Of a DNA stretch of 33,162 nt, positions 18,647 to 26,998 are shown piece by piece. The notes beneath the pieces were generated by a model. The model was not told where the DNA came from. It saw only the letters and a list, made by a program, of their open reading frames with translations, and did not search any database. How positions within the stretch are numbered: position 1 is the first letter of the stretch; each line of letters begins with the position of its first letter. This DNA is from Desulfobacterium sp. (GTDB lineage Bacteria > Desulfobacterota > Desulfobacteria > Desulfobacterales > Desulfobacteraceae). The DNA lies in contig JAEINR010000068.1 of NCBI GenBank assembly GCA_016342325.1, positions 1-33,162 on the forward strand, read 5' to 3'. A program made the translations under genes and the position numbers.

Positions 18647-20341
18647 TTAAAAGGTTCCGGGAAACAGAACATATATGTAGATCAAGGCAAGGAAGCCTGC
18701 CACGATTCCGTACAGGATGCAGGGTAGCATCGTTCGCCGGATAATGGTACCTTCCATGCCCACAAGGCCTACGGTTGCCGATGCGGCAACAACATTGTGC
18801 ACACAGATCATGTTACCCATGGCCGCACCCACGGACTGCATGGCCACGATAATCTGGTGGCTTGCACCGATCTTGGTGGCGATGCCGTACTGGAAGTCGG
18901 CAAACAGAAGGTTGGAAACCGTGCAGCTGCCGGTGATGAAAGCACCCAGGGCACCCACATAGGAGGCGACCATAGGCCATACGGACCCCGCCATTCCTGC
19001 CACAAAGGTGGCCATGGTCAGGGGCATGGAGGCATAGCCAAGGGGGTTGTGGGCGGATTGTTTCAGGATCTCGACCATGGCCACGGCAAAGAACATGGCA
19101 ATGGTGGGGTTTTTCATTTTAATAAAGGAGTCTTTCCAGGCGGTCTTGACCTTGGCCATGGGAATCCGGTGGAGAAAGATCGTGATCACGGCAACGAGCA
19201 TAAAGGGAACCACGCCCGGAAGGTAGAGGGGCTTCATGGCAAAGTTCACGGTTTCATAGCCCAGGATATGGGGGAAGGAGATCACCCAGGAGGTGACCCA
19301 TCCCTTAAAGGGAAGGCTTGCGATCCGTGTGAGAACAAGAAGGGCCGCGATCAGGACATAGGGCATCCAGGCGCTCACCTGGCTCATGCGTGCCTTGAGC
19401 TTGGTTGTACCGGGCTCGATCTCACCCACCCATTCTTTTTCCCAGCCGGAACGCTCCTCAAAATCCCATACTTCCTCGGGAAGGAACATCTTTTTCTTGG
19501 CGCCTGCAACAACCACGGAGAGACCGATCAGGCCGCCCAGAAGGGAGGGGAACTCAACGCCAAAGACAAAGGCTGTGAACAGGTAGGGAATGGAAAAGGA
19601 GACCCCGGCAAAGAGGGCGAACTTCCAGGCGCCAAAACCTTCGGACCAGGATTTGTTCTTTCCGAAAAAGCGGGTCATGAAGCAGACAACAAAGAGGGGC
19701 AGCAGGATCGCCATCACCGAGTGGGTCAGGGCGGAAAACTCGCCGACGTTTCTCATGAAGACGTCAAACGATGCCACCGTGGCATCGGGTCCGCTGGTTG
19801 CAATGGCGCCTTCAACGCTGGTTCGAAGGGTCTTGAGACCGAACCACACCGGGGTGCCCACTGCGCCAAAGGTTACGGGGATGGAGTTGAGGATCAGGCT
19901 GACGCATACTGCAGCAAGGGCGGGGAAGCCGAGTCCGAGAAGGAGGGGGGCGCAGATGGCGGCCGGGGTGCCGAATCCTGCGGACCCTTCTATAAAGGCG
20001 CCGAATAAAAAGGCGATGATGATGGTCTGGACCCGCCTGTCAGGAGAGATGGTGGTAAACCCGTAACTGATGGTTTCCATGGCCCCGCTTTCTCGCAGGG
20101 TGTATAAGATGATAATGGCGCCGAACACGATGATAAGAACGTTTATCGCACTGCCGAACCCGCTCAGGGTTGCTGCAGCAACAAGGCCCGCCGGCATTTT
20201 CCAGGCGGCAACACCCAGGATGGCGCTGGCCAGCCAGGCAAGGGGCATGGCCTTTGTAGCAGGCCACCTGAGGCCTACCATAAACACCAGTACTATCGCG
20301 ATGGGTATAAAGGCTATTAACGCAAGCAATCCTAAAGACAT
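18647..20341 (-). CDS. lctP: L-lactate permease, LctP family
   Basis: This is an inner-membrane lactate (or glycolate) importer of 564 aa, normal for the family, with about 13 hydrophobic segments. Typical motifs include '[22 protein letters not shown]' in part, '[24 protein letters not shown]' in part, '[14 protein letters not shown]' and, near the end, '[13 protein letters not shown]'. It is the first gene of the lactate operon. An AGGAGG ribosome-binding site precedes ATG 20341, and a sigma-54 promoter match lies about 55-70 nt further upstream. The operon order lctP-dld-Fe-S-por resembles that in Desulfovibrio, but no pta or ackA is present here. That would fit a complete oxidiser feeding acetyl-CoA into another pathway, or those genes lying elsewhere. 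Confidence 0.95.
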   Translation of the reverse strand: MSLGLLALIAFIPIAIVLVFMVGLRWPATKAMPLAWLASAILGVAAWKMPAGLVAAATLSGFGSAINVLIIVFGAIIILYTLRESGAMETISYGFTTISPDRRVQTIIIAFLFGAFIEGSAGFGTPAAICAPLLLGLGFPALAAVCVSLILNSIPVTFGAVGTPVWFGLKTLRTSVEGAIATSGPDATVASFDVFMRNVGEFSALTHSVMAILLPLFVVCFMTRFFGKNKSWSEGFGAWKFALFAGVSFSIPYLFTAFVFGVEFPSLLGGLIGLSVVVAGAKKKMFLPEEVWDFEERSGWEKEWVGEIEPGTTKLKARMSQVSAWMPYVLIAALLVLTRIASLPFKGWVTSWVISFPHILGYETVNFAMKPLYLPGVVPFMLVAVITIFLHRIPMAKVKTAWKDSFIKMKNPTIAMFFAVAMVEILKQSAHNPLGYASMPLTMATFVAGMAGSVWPMVASYVGALGAFITGSCTVSNLLFADFQYGIATKIGASHQIIVAMQSVGAAMGNMICVHNVVAASATVGLVGMEGTIIRRTMLPCILYGIVAGFLALIYIYVLFPGTF

Positions 20342-20396
20342 TCGATCCTCCTAACACTTAGGTTATTATAAAAAAACTAATCATGTTTTCCAATAC

Positions 20397-20412
20397 TACA
20401 ATTTGCGTGCCA
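20397..20412 (-). promoter_or_regulatory. Sigma-54 promoter of the lactate operon
   Basis: Read on the - strand the sequence is TGGCACG-CAAA-TTGTA, close to the TGGCAC-N5-TTGCW consensus, with intact -24 GG and one change at the -12 GC. The predicted start is near 20386, giving a leader of about 45 nt to lctP. An NtrC-type regulator is encoded nearby. Confidence 0.75.
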
Positions 20413-20458
20413 ATATTGATATCTATCTGTAATTGCAGGGTATATCAGTGTTTTTCCT

Positions 20459-20591
20459 GTTTTTTCTTAGTCCAGGCTGTAAAAATAGCCGGGCCTAGTC
20501 TGAAAAAACGGATTCATGGCGGGTGAATCTGGGGTTCTCTGTTCAGTAAAGGGTCGTTATTTCAGGCTGTTGTCGGTGTGGTCTGTTTTTT
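20459..20591. promoter_or_regulatory. Putative enhancer (activator-binding) region between divergent sigma-54 promoters
   Basis: GTTTTTTC (20459-20466) faces GAAAAAAC (20502-20509), with inner arms GGCT (20475-20478) and AGCC (20487-20490). This gives an imperfect dyad about 50 nt wide. A further GTTTTTTAGGACT copy starts at 20585. The position, roughly 75-200 nt upstream of both predicted starts, suits binding sites for an NtrC-type activator. A separate short hairpin lies at 20605-20626. Confidence 0.4.
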
Positions 20592-20707
20592 AGGACTCCC
20601 AAGTGTCCCCCAGGGGGAAGGGGGACGGAAAATCGGAATTATTTTCAAAATCACGACATATCCATGGGCAGATTGCCAGGGAAGCTTTCAAGGTGTGGCT
20701 GTTTTCA

Positions 20708-20723
20708 TGGTACAATAGTTGCT
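20708..20723 (+). promoter_or_regulatory. Sigma-54 promoter of the sensor kinase gene
   Basis: TGGTAC-AATAG-TTGCT differs from the TGGCAC-N5-TTGCW consensus at one base and keeps the GG-N10-GC spacing. The predicted start near 20734 leaves about 54 nt before ATG 20788. A TATAAT at 20752-20757 could act as an alternative sigma-70 -10, but it lacks a good -35. Confidence 0.65.
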
Positions 20724-20787
20724 ATTGATTTCTCTTTTTAATATTTTCATCTATAATCCATGGAACGCATACACAAAAGAGTCTGGA

Positions 20788-23445
20788 ATGAAACTTAAAA
20801 TAATTACATATATCATGGTGGTAACCATTGCCATTGCCGGGACCGCCTTTGCCGGTAATGCCCCATTGCAAAGCCGGCGCATCCTGTACCTTAACTCATA
20901 CCAGGACGGTTATGCCTGGTCAGACGGCATCCTCAACGGCATCCGGTCCGAGCTTTCCAAGACAATAGACAGCCTGGATCTCCAGGTGGAGTTCATGGAT
21001 TCCAAGAAATACTATGGCCGGAAGGTCCAGGAGATGCTCCACGGCTATTACCAGTATAAGTTCAGGAACGACCATTTTGATGTGGTGATCACCTCGGACA
21101 ACAGTGCCTTTGAGTTTGCATTGAAATACAGGGAATCGCTGTTCCCTGGGGTGCCCATCGTGTTTTGCGGATTGAATAATTACAATCCCGCCATGCTCAG
21201 GGGGCAAAAAGGGATCACCGGCATTGAAGAGAGCGTGGATTTTGAGGAGAACCTTGAAATTGCGCGACGCCTGCATCCAAAGGCCACACAGATGGTGGTC
21301 ATTGGAAACCGTACCGTGACCTCCCTTGCCATCATCCGGGAGATCAAGGAGACCATCAAAGACCGGGCCATTGATTTCCAGGTGTCGTTTGTCTCAGGCT
21401 TTAAGACAAGCGACCTTCAAGCCGGGAAAAGATCTTTCCTGGAAGACATTCCCAGGGATGCGTTGCTCTACATCGTGCCCACCCATGAACTGACCGGGAA
21501 AAAGTTCTACACCCCCGAGGATATCAGCCGGATGGTGTGCTCGGCCACGCGCCTTCCGGTATACAGTTCCTGGGTTTTTCTGACCGGCACCGGCATCGTG
21601 GGCGGCAAACTTGCCAGCGGGTTCGAGCACGGCAAAACAGCGGGAAGTGTTGCCGCAAGAATCTTGAACGGAGAAAATCCGGATGCCATTCCCGTGGTCA
21701 CCGGCGGCGGTCACACCTATGTTTTTGACCATAACGTGCTGACCCGGTTTAATATAAAAAAGGAGCGGTTGCCCAATGACAGCGTTATCATCAACGAGCC
21801 CTACAACTTTTATAAGCTGAATCGGCAGATCTTCTGGGTGATCATCGCAAGCGTCATCATCCTTTCCGCCATGGTGATTCTTCTGGTTCTTAATATGGGC
21901 CAGAGAAAAAGGGCAAACCTTGCCATGCGGGAGTCCAAAAAGAAACTGCGTTTGATTCTGGATAATATTCCCCAACTGGTGTTCTGGCAGGACCAGGACC
22001 TGAAACTGGTGGATGTCAACAACTCGTTCATGACGTTTTTCAACATCTCGAACAAGCGCAGCATCATAGGGGCCGATATTAACAGCATCCCCAACCTGGG
22101 GGAGGCGGCCAAGGTCTCAAGGGAGCTGGGAGAGCGGGTGTTGGCCACAAACAAGCCCTGCTACGCCTGCTCTTGGAAAATACGATTAAATGGCCAGGAG
22201 TCGATCTGGCTTGAGATGAGCAAGATTCCCCTCCATGATGACAGCGGGAACGTCATCGGCGTACTGAGTACGGCTGAGGACATCACCAAGAAGATCAACC
22301 TTAAGAAGCAACTGACCCAGGCCCAGAAGATGGAGGCCCTGGGGATATTGTCCGGGGGCATTGCCCATGATTTTAATAACATCCTGACATCCATCATCAA
22401 CTCCACCGAGCTTGCCATTGAAGATGTACCCCTTGATTCCATCACCCGCAAGGATCTGGAACGGGTGTTGAACGCCGGAAACCGGGGGGCCAATCTTGTC
22501 AAGCAGATCCTTACCTTTTCACGGCCCGGGCACATGCAGTTCAGGAACATGAGCATGACCGACATCGTCACCGATGCCATGGAACTGTTGAAGACGTCCC
22601 TGCCGGGGAACCTTGAGATCATCACCGATATCGGAAAAATAAGGTCCCACTGCAACGGTGACCCGACCCAGATTCACCAGGTGGTCATGAACCTTTGCAC
22701 CAACTCCTTCCAGGCCATGAACGGTTTGGGTGGACGGCTCAGGGTCGGGCTCCGGGAACGCACCGTGTTTGCCGGTGAGGCCAAAGAGGTGAACCTTTCC
22801 CCGGGCCGCTACGTGGAACTGACCGTTGCAGACAACGGCCCGGGCATTGATCCGGATATCATTGACAAGATCTTTGACCCCTTCTTTTCCACCAAGAGTA
22901 AGAACATCGGTACGGGCCTGGGGCTTTCCATGGTGCACGGCATTGTCCAGGGCCACAACGGTGCCATCACGGTGATGAGTCTGCCCTTTGAACAGACCCA
23001 ATTCACCATTTTGATTCCCCAGATCGATGGGGGGGATGATGCTGAAATCACAGAATATATCGATTCCCAGCGGGGGGAGGGGGCGATTCTCTTTGTGGAG
23101 GATGATGCGGACCAGCGGGAGAGCGTGCCAAGGACCTTGGAAAAACTGGGATACAGGGTCACTCCGGTGAATGATGCCCGGGAAGCCATGGAGCGCCTCT
23201 CCATGGCGCCTGGACGGTTCGACCTTGTGATCACCGATTATGACATGCCCAGGACCAGCGGCCTGGACCTGGCCAAGCAGATAAAAAAAATCCTGCCGGA
23301 TCTTCCCGTGATCATGGTGTCCGGGCGGAACGTTGATTTCTGTATCCAGGAATCGGACAATATTCGGAAATTTGTTGTCAAACCCTACAACAAGACCATC
23401 CTGTCCGAAGCCATCAACCAGGTGATGCACGGCCAGGATTTATGA
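20788..23445 (+). CDS. Hybrid sensor histidine kinase with periplasmic-binding-like sensor
   Basis: This is a membrane sensor of 885 aa. A signal peptide/anchor (1-22, 'IITYIMVVTIAIAGTAFA') leads into an extracytoplasmic domain (~28-335) that resembles the ABC-substrate-binding-like family (start 'RRILYLNSYQDGYAWSDGIL', later 'VVITSDNSAFEFAL', 'PGVPIVFCGLNNY'). A transmembrane helix spans ~347-370. A PAS domain follows (~385-505), then HisKA with His527 in 'GGIAHDFNN', HATPase_c ('NLCTNSFQAM', 'DNGPGI', 'GTGLGLSMVHG') and a C-terminal receiver with Asp817 in 'ITDYDMP'. I rejected a TTG start at 20719 because it lies inside the sigma-54 promoter and would bury the signal peptide. It is divergent from lctP and followed by an NtrC-type regulator, so it probably senses lactate or a related organic acid. 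Confidence 0.9.
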   Translation: MKLKIITYIMVVTIAIAGTAFAGNAPLQSRRILYLNSYQDGYAWSDGILNGIRSELSKTIDSLDLQVEFMDSKKYYGRKVQEMLHGYYQYKFRNDHFDVVITSDNSAFEFALKYRESLFPGVPIVFCGLNNYNPAMLRGQKGITGIEESVDFEENLEIARRLHPKATQMVVIGNRTVTSLAIIREIKETIKDRAIDFQVSFVSGFKTSDLQAGKRSFLEDIPRDALLYIVPTHELTGKKFYTPEDISRMVCSATRLPVYSSWVFLTGTGIVGGKLASGFEHGKTAGSVAARILNGENPDAIPVVTGGGHTYVFDHNVLTRFNIKKERLPNDSVIINEPYNFYKLNRQIFWVIIASVIILSAMVILLVLNMGQRKRANLAMRESKKKLRLILDNIPQLVFWQDQDLKLVDVNNSFMTFFNISNKRSIIGADINSIPNLGEAAKVSRELGERVLATNKPCYACSWKIRLNGQESIWLEMSKIPLHDDSGNVIGVLSTAEDITKKINLKKQLTQAQKMEALGILSGGIAHDFNNILTSIINSTELAIEDVPLDSITRKDLERVLNAGNRGANLVKQILTFSRPGHMQFRNMSMTDIVTDAMELLKTSLPGNLEIITDIGKIRSHCNGDPTQIHQVVMNLCTNSFQAMNGLGGRLRVGLRERTVFAGEAKEVNLSPGRYVELTVADNGPGIDPDIIDKIFDPFFSTKSKNIGTGLGLSMVHGIVQGHNGAITVMSLPFEQTQFTILIPQIDGGDDAEITEYIDSQRGEGAILFVEDDADQRESVPRTLEKLGYRVTPVNDAREAMERLSMAPGRFDLVITDYDMPRTSGLDLAKQIKKILPDLPVIMVSGRNVDFCIQESDNIRKFVVKPYNKTILSEAINQVMHGQDL

Positions 23446-23466
23446 CCAGGGATGTTTGTAATCGAA

Positions 23467-23495
23467 TTGATACCTGCTTTCCCTATTTTTATAGA
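23467..23495 (+). promoter_or_regulatory. Likely sigma-70 promoter of the response regulator gene
   Basis: TTGATA (23467-23472), a 17-nt spacer and TATAGA (23490-23495) sit about 80 nt upstream of ATG 23577. The regulator may therefore have constitutive expression apart from the sigma-54-driven kinase gene. GATACC and GGTATC flank this element as a small inverted repeat. Confidence 0.5.
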
Positions 23496-23576
23496 GATGG
23501 TATCTATCCATATGCGAGGCGCAACAAGAGGCTTTATTTATGGCTTAACCCGGATCTCACCTTATTATAGGCGATT

Positions 23577-24962
23577 ATGGCTTTAATACTGATAATAGAT
23601 GATGACACCAATTTCTGCGGGACCATGGAGAGCCTGATCCTGCGCATGGGGCACGACTGCCTCAAGGCCGAAACCCTGAAGCAGGGCATGGAGATCCTTG
23701 CCACCCGGGATGTGGACATCCTGCTTCTGGATGTGCGGCTGCCCGACGGCAACGGCCTTGAGTGGCTTCCCCAGATCAAGGAAAAGAGCATCTCCAACCC
23801 TGAAATCTTCATTGTTACGGGACTGGGTGACCCGGATGGTGCCGAGGCCGCCATCCAGGAGGGCGTGTGGGATTATATTGTCAAGCCCACCTCGGTGAAG
23901 CAGACCAAGTTGAGCCTGACCCGGGCGTTGAAATACAGGGAGGAGAAAAAGAGCAAAAAGCAGACCGTGGCCATAAATCTTGACCGGATCATCGGAGAGT
24001 CTCCCGTGATCAAGCAGTGCTTTGAAAGCCTCACCCGGGCTGCCGTGTCAAACGCGCCGGTGCTCGTCACCGGTGAGACCGGCACCGGGAAGGAGCTTTT
24101 TGCCAATACCATCCACGACAACAGCGTCAGGAGCCTGAACAATTTTGTGGTGGTGGACTGTGCCGCCCTCACCGAATCCCTGTTGGAGAGCACCCTGTTC
24201 GGCCATAAAAAAGGGGCGTTCACCGGGGCTGCCGACAAGCGGACCGGCCTTGTGAAGCTTGCAGACAAGGGAACCCTGTTCCTGGACGAGGTGGGGGAGA
24301 TGCCGCTTTCCACCCAGAAATCCTTTTTGCGGGTGCTCCAGGAAAAACGGTTCCGCCCGGTGGGGGACAGCCTGGAAATCAGCAGCGACTTCAGGCTGAT
24401 CGCCGCAACCAACCGGGACCTTCACGCCATGGTCAAGAAAGGGGAGTTCCGCCAGGACCTGCTCTACAGGCTGTGCGCCGTCCAGCTCAGGATTCCCCCG
24501 TTGCGGGAGCGGGGACCTGATATCAAAAAGCTTGCCATGTTCCATGTCAACCGGCTCTGCGACGACTACCAGGTTCCCAACAAGGGATTTGAGCAGGTGT
24601 TCTTTGACACCCTCAATGCCTACCATTGGCCGGGGAACGTGCGCGAGCTGTTCAATATTCTGGAGACCGCCTTTGTGGCGTCCGGGTATGAAAAAACCTT
24701 GTATGCCATGCACCTTCCCAGGGCGATCCGTATCCAGGTGGCCAAGGCATCCATCCAAAGGGGGGCCGATCGCCCCCATGGTCTGGAAACGCCTGAAACC
24801 GGTTTGCCCACCTTTAAAGAGTTTAAGCATCTCATGGAGATCAAGTATCTCAAAAAAATAATCGCAGAGACCCGGGGGGATGTTCAGACCATCCTGAAAC
24901 GGTCCGGGCTTTCAAAATCCCATTTCTACAGTTTGCTCAAAAAATATAATCTCAAAGTCTGA
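23577..24962 (+). CDS. NtrC-type sigma-54-dependent response regulator
   Basis: This is a cytoplasmic activator of 461 aa with three domains. The receiver (1-120) has the acidic pair in 'IIDDDT' and phospho-acceptor Asp52 in 'LLLDVRLPDG'. The AAA+ domain (~140-375) has Walker A 'GETGTGKE' and 'GAFTGA' near 213-218, the loop that contacts sigma-54, followed by 'GTLFLDEVGEMP' and an arginine-finger region. The C-terminus ends in a Fis-type helix-turn-helix: 'TILKRSGLSKSHFYSLLKKY'. In Desulfovibrio, lactate operons are known to be under sigma-54 regulators of this class. Here the sensor kinase gene and two sigma-54 promoters lie next to it, so lctP-dld-glcF-por and the kinase gene are the probable targets. 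Confidence 0.95.
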   Translation: MALILIIDDDTNFCGTMESLILRMGHDCLKAETLKQGMEILATRDVDILLLDVRLPDGNGLEWLPQIKEKSISNPEIFIVTGLGDPDGAEAAIQEGVWDYIVKPTSVKQTKLSLTRALKYREEKKSKKQTVAINLDRIIGESPVIKQCFESLTRAAVSNAPVLVTGETGTGKELFANTIHDNSVRSLNNFVVVDCAALTESLLESTLFGHKKGAFTGAADKRTGLVKLADKGTLFLDEVGEMPLSTQKSFLRVLQEKRFRPVGDSLEISSDFRLIAATNRDLHAMVKKGEFRQDLLYRLCAVQLRIPPLRERGPDIKKLAMFHVNRLCDDYQVPNKGFEQVFFDTLNAYHWPGNVRELFNILETAFVASGYEKTLYAMHLPRAIRIQVAKASIQRGADRPHGLETPETGLPTFKEFKHLMEIKYLKKIIAETRGDVQTILKRSGLSKSHFYSLLKKYNLKV

Positions 24963-25448
24963 ATTATGTGTCTCAAACTAAACTTCGTTTCTTGAAATGT
25001 CGTGCTTAATAATTACAGATAATAACCAATGATAACAGTTAAGTGTTCGGTAATAGTCAGTTTTTTGTAGCGTCTTTGTTTTTAGTAGTGTATATATATC
25101 TAAACATAGAAAAGCCACACCCGTCGTGGGGCAGGGCCGGAAAGCTAGGGGTTTCAAAATATTGAGAAAGCCGGATAAGGTGCACCTGCTTTGTTGTCTC
25201 AGGAGTCTGGAAAGCAGTCCGAGCAGCGGTTGTGATTTTTTTCAATTGTTTGACTGGATGCTATTGTCGGGATGAAAATTATCTGGTAGCATATGCGCTT
25301 TCTTTTGGAGCTTGCTGTATATACAAGGATTGGGGCATATCTCGATTTTAGCTGCTGAATGATTGCATTAATGATATTAATTGCGTGCTTTTTGATGTTT
25401 TGTAAAAATCAGAAGGCTATGGTCTAACACTCCATAAAGGTAGCACGG
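24963..25448 (+). other. Long intergenic leader before the CheW gene
   Basis: These 486 nt contain no convincing gene; a 62-codon - strand frame (25057-25245) lacks family features. The middle holds a possible structured RNA (25115-25192). GG-N10-GC at 25285-25298 is a weak sigma-54-like match and is not relied on. No clear terminator for the regulator gene was found. Confidence 0.6.
25115..25192 (+). ncRNA. Possible structured leader RNA, weakly similar to c-di-GMP-I (GEMM) riboswitch
   Basis: GGGGCAGG (25129-25136) can pair with CCTGCTTT (25185-25192), allowing G-U pairs, closing a region with a second hairpin (GGTTTC / GAAAGCC, about 25150-25172). 'GGAAAGCTAGGGG' resembles the GEMM core 'GCAAAGCTACGGG', and 'AGAAAGCCGGATAAGG' vaguely resembles its 3' part. 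The conserved GGGCAAACC segment is not convincing, so the assignment is weak. On the - strand, the hairpin at 25114-25132 followed by TTTTCT could instead be a small terminator. Confidence 0.25.
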
Positions 25449-26930
25449 ATGACACAGGAACAGCTTTTTGCATCATTTATACTGGATGAAAATCAGGGGA
25501 TGGAAATCGCCCTCAAGGCAGAGCATGTTACTGAAGCCACCCCGATTAACGGTGTGATCCAAAAGCTTCCCGGGGGGCATGATTATCTTGAAGGGGTTAT
25601 GTCCTTGCGGGACGCGGTTATACCGGTCATCAATTTGAAGAGACGATTCGGATTAAGCGAACACGGGTATGGTGCTGATGCCCGGATCGCTGTGGTGTCG
25701 ATCTTAAATCGCAATTACGGGCTTATGTTTGATGATATAAAGGAGGTCTTTCGGGCTGACGCCACTCATATTTCCCCCATCTGCAAGGCGGTTCAGGCGG
25801 AAGATCATATTATCTCCGGCTTAATACAATTAGAGTCCGGCAAACGGATCGTCGAACTGCTTGATCTCAATTATCTGTTCCGCGATGGCCTCGGGGGCCT
25901 TGACGAACAGATCTGTGACGCCCAACTCCTTTCAAAAACGGTCAAACCATCTGCTTCCGCTTGTTACGTTGTGTTTCAGTCCTCGGGTCAGGCGTATGGG
26001 GTGCCGGTGCATTGTGCCCAGGAGATCACGTTTCTCAGTGACATCGATGAGATGTTCAGAACCGGTATTGTGGCGGGAACACTTGGTATCAGAGGAAAAA
26101 CAATTCCCGTGCTCAATGCCCGGACCCTGCTTTCCGGGGATACGAACGCACAATTTTCCAGGGATGACGAAACCCGGGTGCTTGTTCTTGCCTCCGAAGA
26201 GTGCTGTTTCGGGATGATCGTCGATGGGGTTAAAGATATTGTCACTATTTTTGATGATGAAATCTTACGTTTTCCCGAGGGAAAAGATGAAAATGTACTG
26301 GGCATGTACCAACGGCCTGACGCTGAAAACGTTATTCTTCTGAACATGCAGAACCTTGTATGTATCCATCTTGAAAACATTAAATCCATTGCCAGGCTCG
26401 GCAATGAGGATGGATATGGGGAAAAGTCGGAGATATCCGCCCAACCCGGAGCGCAACACCTGATTACCGAAAATTGTTATCTCATCTTCTCCATCGGCAA
26501 ACAGTTTGCCATTGAGCTTAAGGACGTCCAGGAAATCATTGAAAATGTCGACACCATGGCAATACCCGCGGGGACCGGTTATTGTTCCGGCGTCATAAAC
26601 CTGCGTGGACTTGTGGTTCCGGTGGTAAATCTTAAAAAATTCTACAACTATCCAGTCCACAAGGAAGATGAGGCCCACCATCTCATCATCTGTTGCAGCC
26701 ACGGGCAGACTGTAGCCCTGGAAGTGGATCATATTGTGACGATCCACAAACAGGAGCAGTATTACGCAACACCGTCCCTTGCGGCCCAGTTAAGCGACAA
26801 GAAAGATACTGCAGACCGGTTGATAGAGTATCTTAATCCTGAGGGAATCCGGGAGCATGTGCTTGTTATAAACACCCATAACTTGATTCGTAATCATTTG
26901 AAATCAAATTCCCCTGGCGATCCGTCCTGA
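25449..26930 (+). CDS. Triple CheW-domain chemotaxis coupling protein
   Basis: This 493-aa protein is built of three CheW-like domains (about 5-155, 165-325 and 340-485). Each shows the CheW pattern: hydrophobic strand, 'V...I', then 'G.I.LRG..VPVINL'. The matching segments are 'YLEGVMSLRDAVIPVINLKRRFG', 'GIVAGTLGIRGKTIPVLNARTLL' and 'YCSGVINLRGLVVPVVNLKKFYN'. A normal CheW has one domain of about 150 aa. No kinase or receiver domain is present, so it is a coupling or scaffold protein that could link several receptors and CheA units. The next gene is a chemoreceptor, 68 nt downstream. AAAGG at 25436-25440 is the ribosome-binding site. Confidence 0.9.
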   Translation: MTQEQLFASFILDENQGMEIALKAEHVTEATPINGVIQKLPGGHDYLEGVMSLRDAVIPVINLKRRFGLSEHGYGADARIAVVSILNRNYGLMFDDIKEVFRADATHISPICKAVQAEDHIISGLIQLESGKRIVELLDLNYLFRDGLGGLDEQICDAQLLSKTVKPSASACYVVFQSSGQAYGVPVHCAQEITFLSDIDEMFRTGIVAGTLGIRGKTIPVLNARTLLSGDTNAQFSRDDETRVLVLASEECCFGMIVDGVKDIVTIFDDEILRFPEGKDENVLGMYQRPDAENVILLNMQNLVCIHLENIKSIARLGNEDGYGEKSEISAQPGAQHLITENCYLIFSIGKQFAIELKDVQEIIENVDTMAIPAGTGYCSGVINLRGLVVPVVNLKKFYNYPVHKEDEAHHLIICCSHGQTVALEVDHIVTIHKQEQYYATPSLAAQLSDKKDTADRLIEYLNPEGIREHVLVINTHNLIRNHLKSNSPGDPS

Positions 26931-26998
26931 ATCAAACCGGATATAAATGTATACATTAAACCATAGATTCAATTTTAGATTAAAGGTATGACAAAAAC

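Noticed and set aside
18797-20008. 403-codon open frame on the + strand opposite lctP
   Set aside because: It is a shadow of the permease gene, rich in Gly, His, Lys and Asp, with no recognisable domain or ribosome-binding site.
20719-20787. TTG start for the sensor kinase
   Set aside because: It falls inside the sigma-54 promoter match and would put 23 residues before an otherwise standard signal peptide.
25057-25245. 62-codon - strand frame in the CheW leader
   Set aside because: No ribosome-binding site, no family similarity that I can see, and it overlaps the candidate structured RNA.
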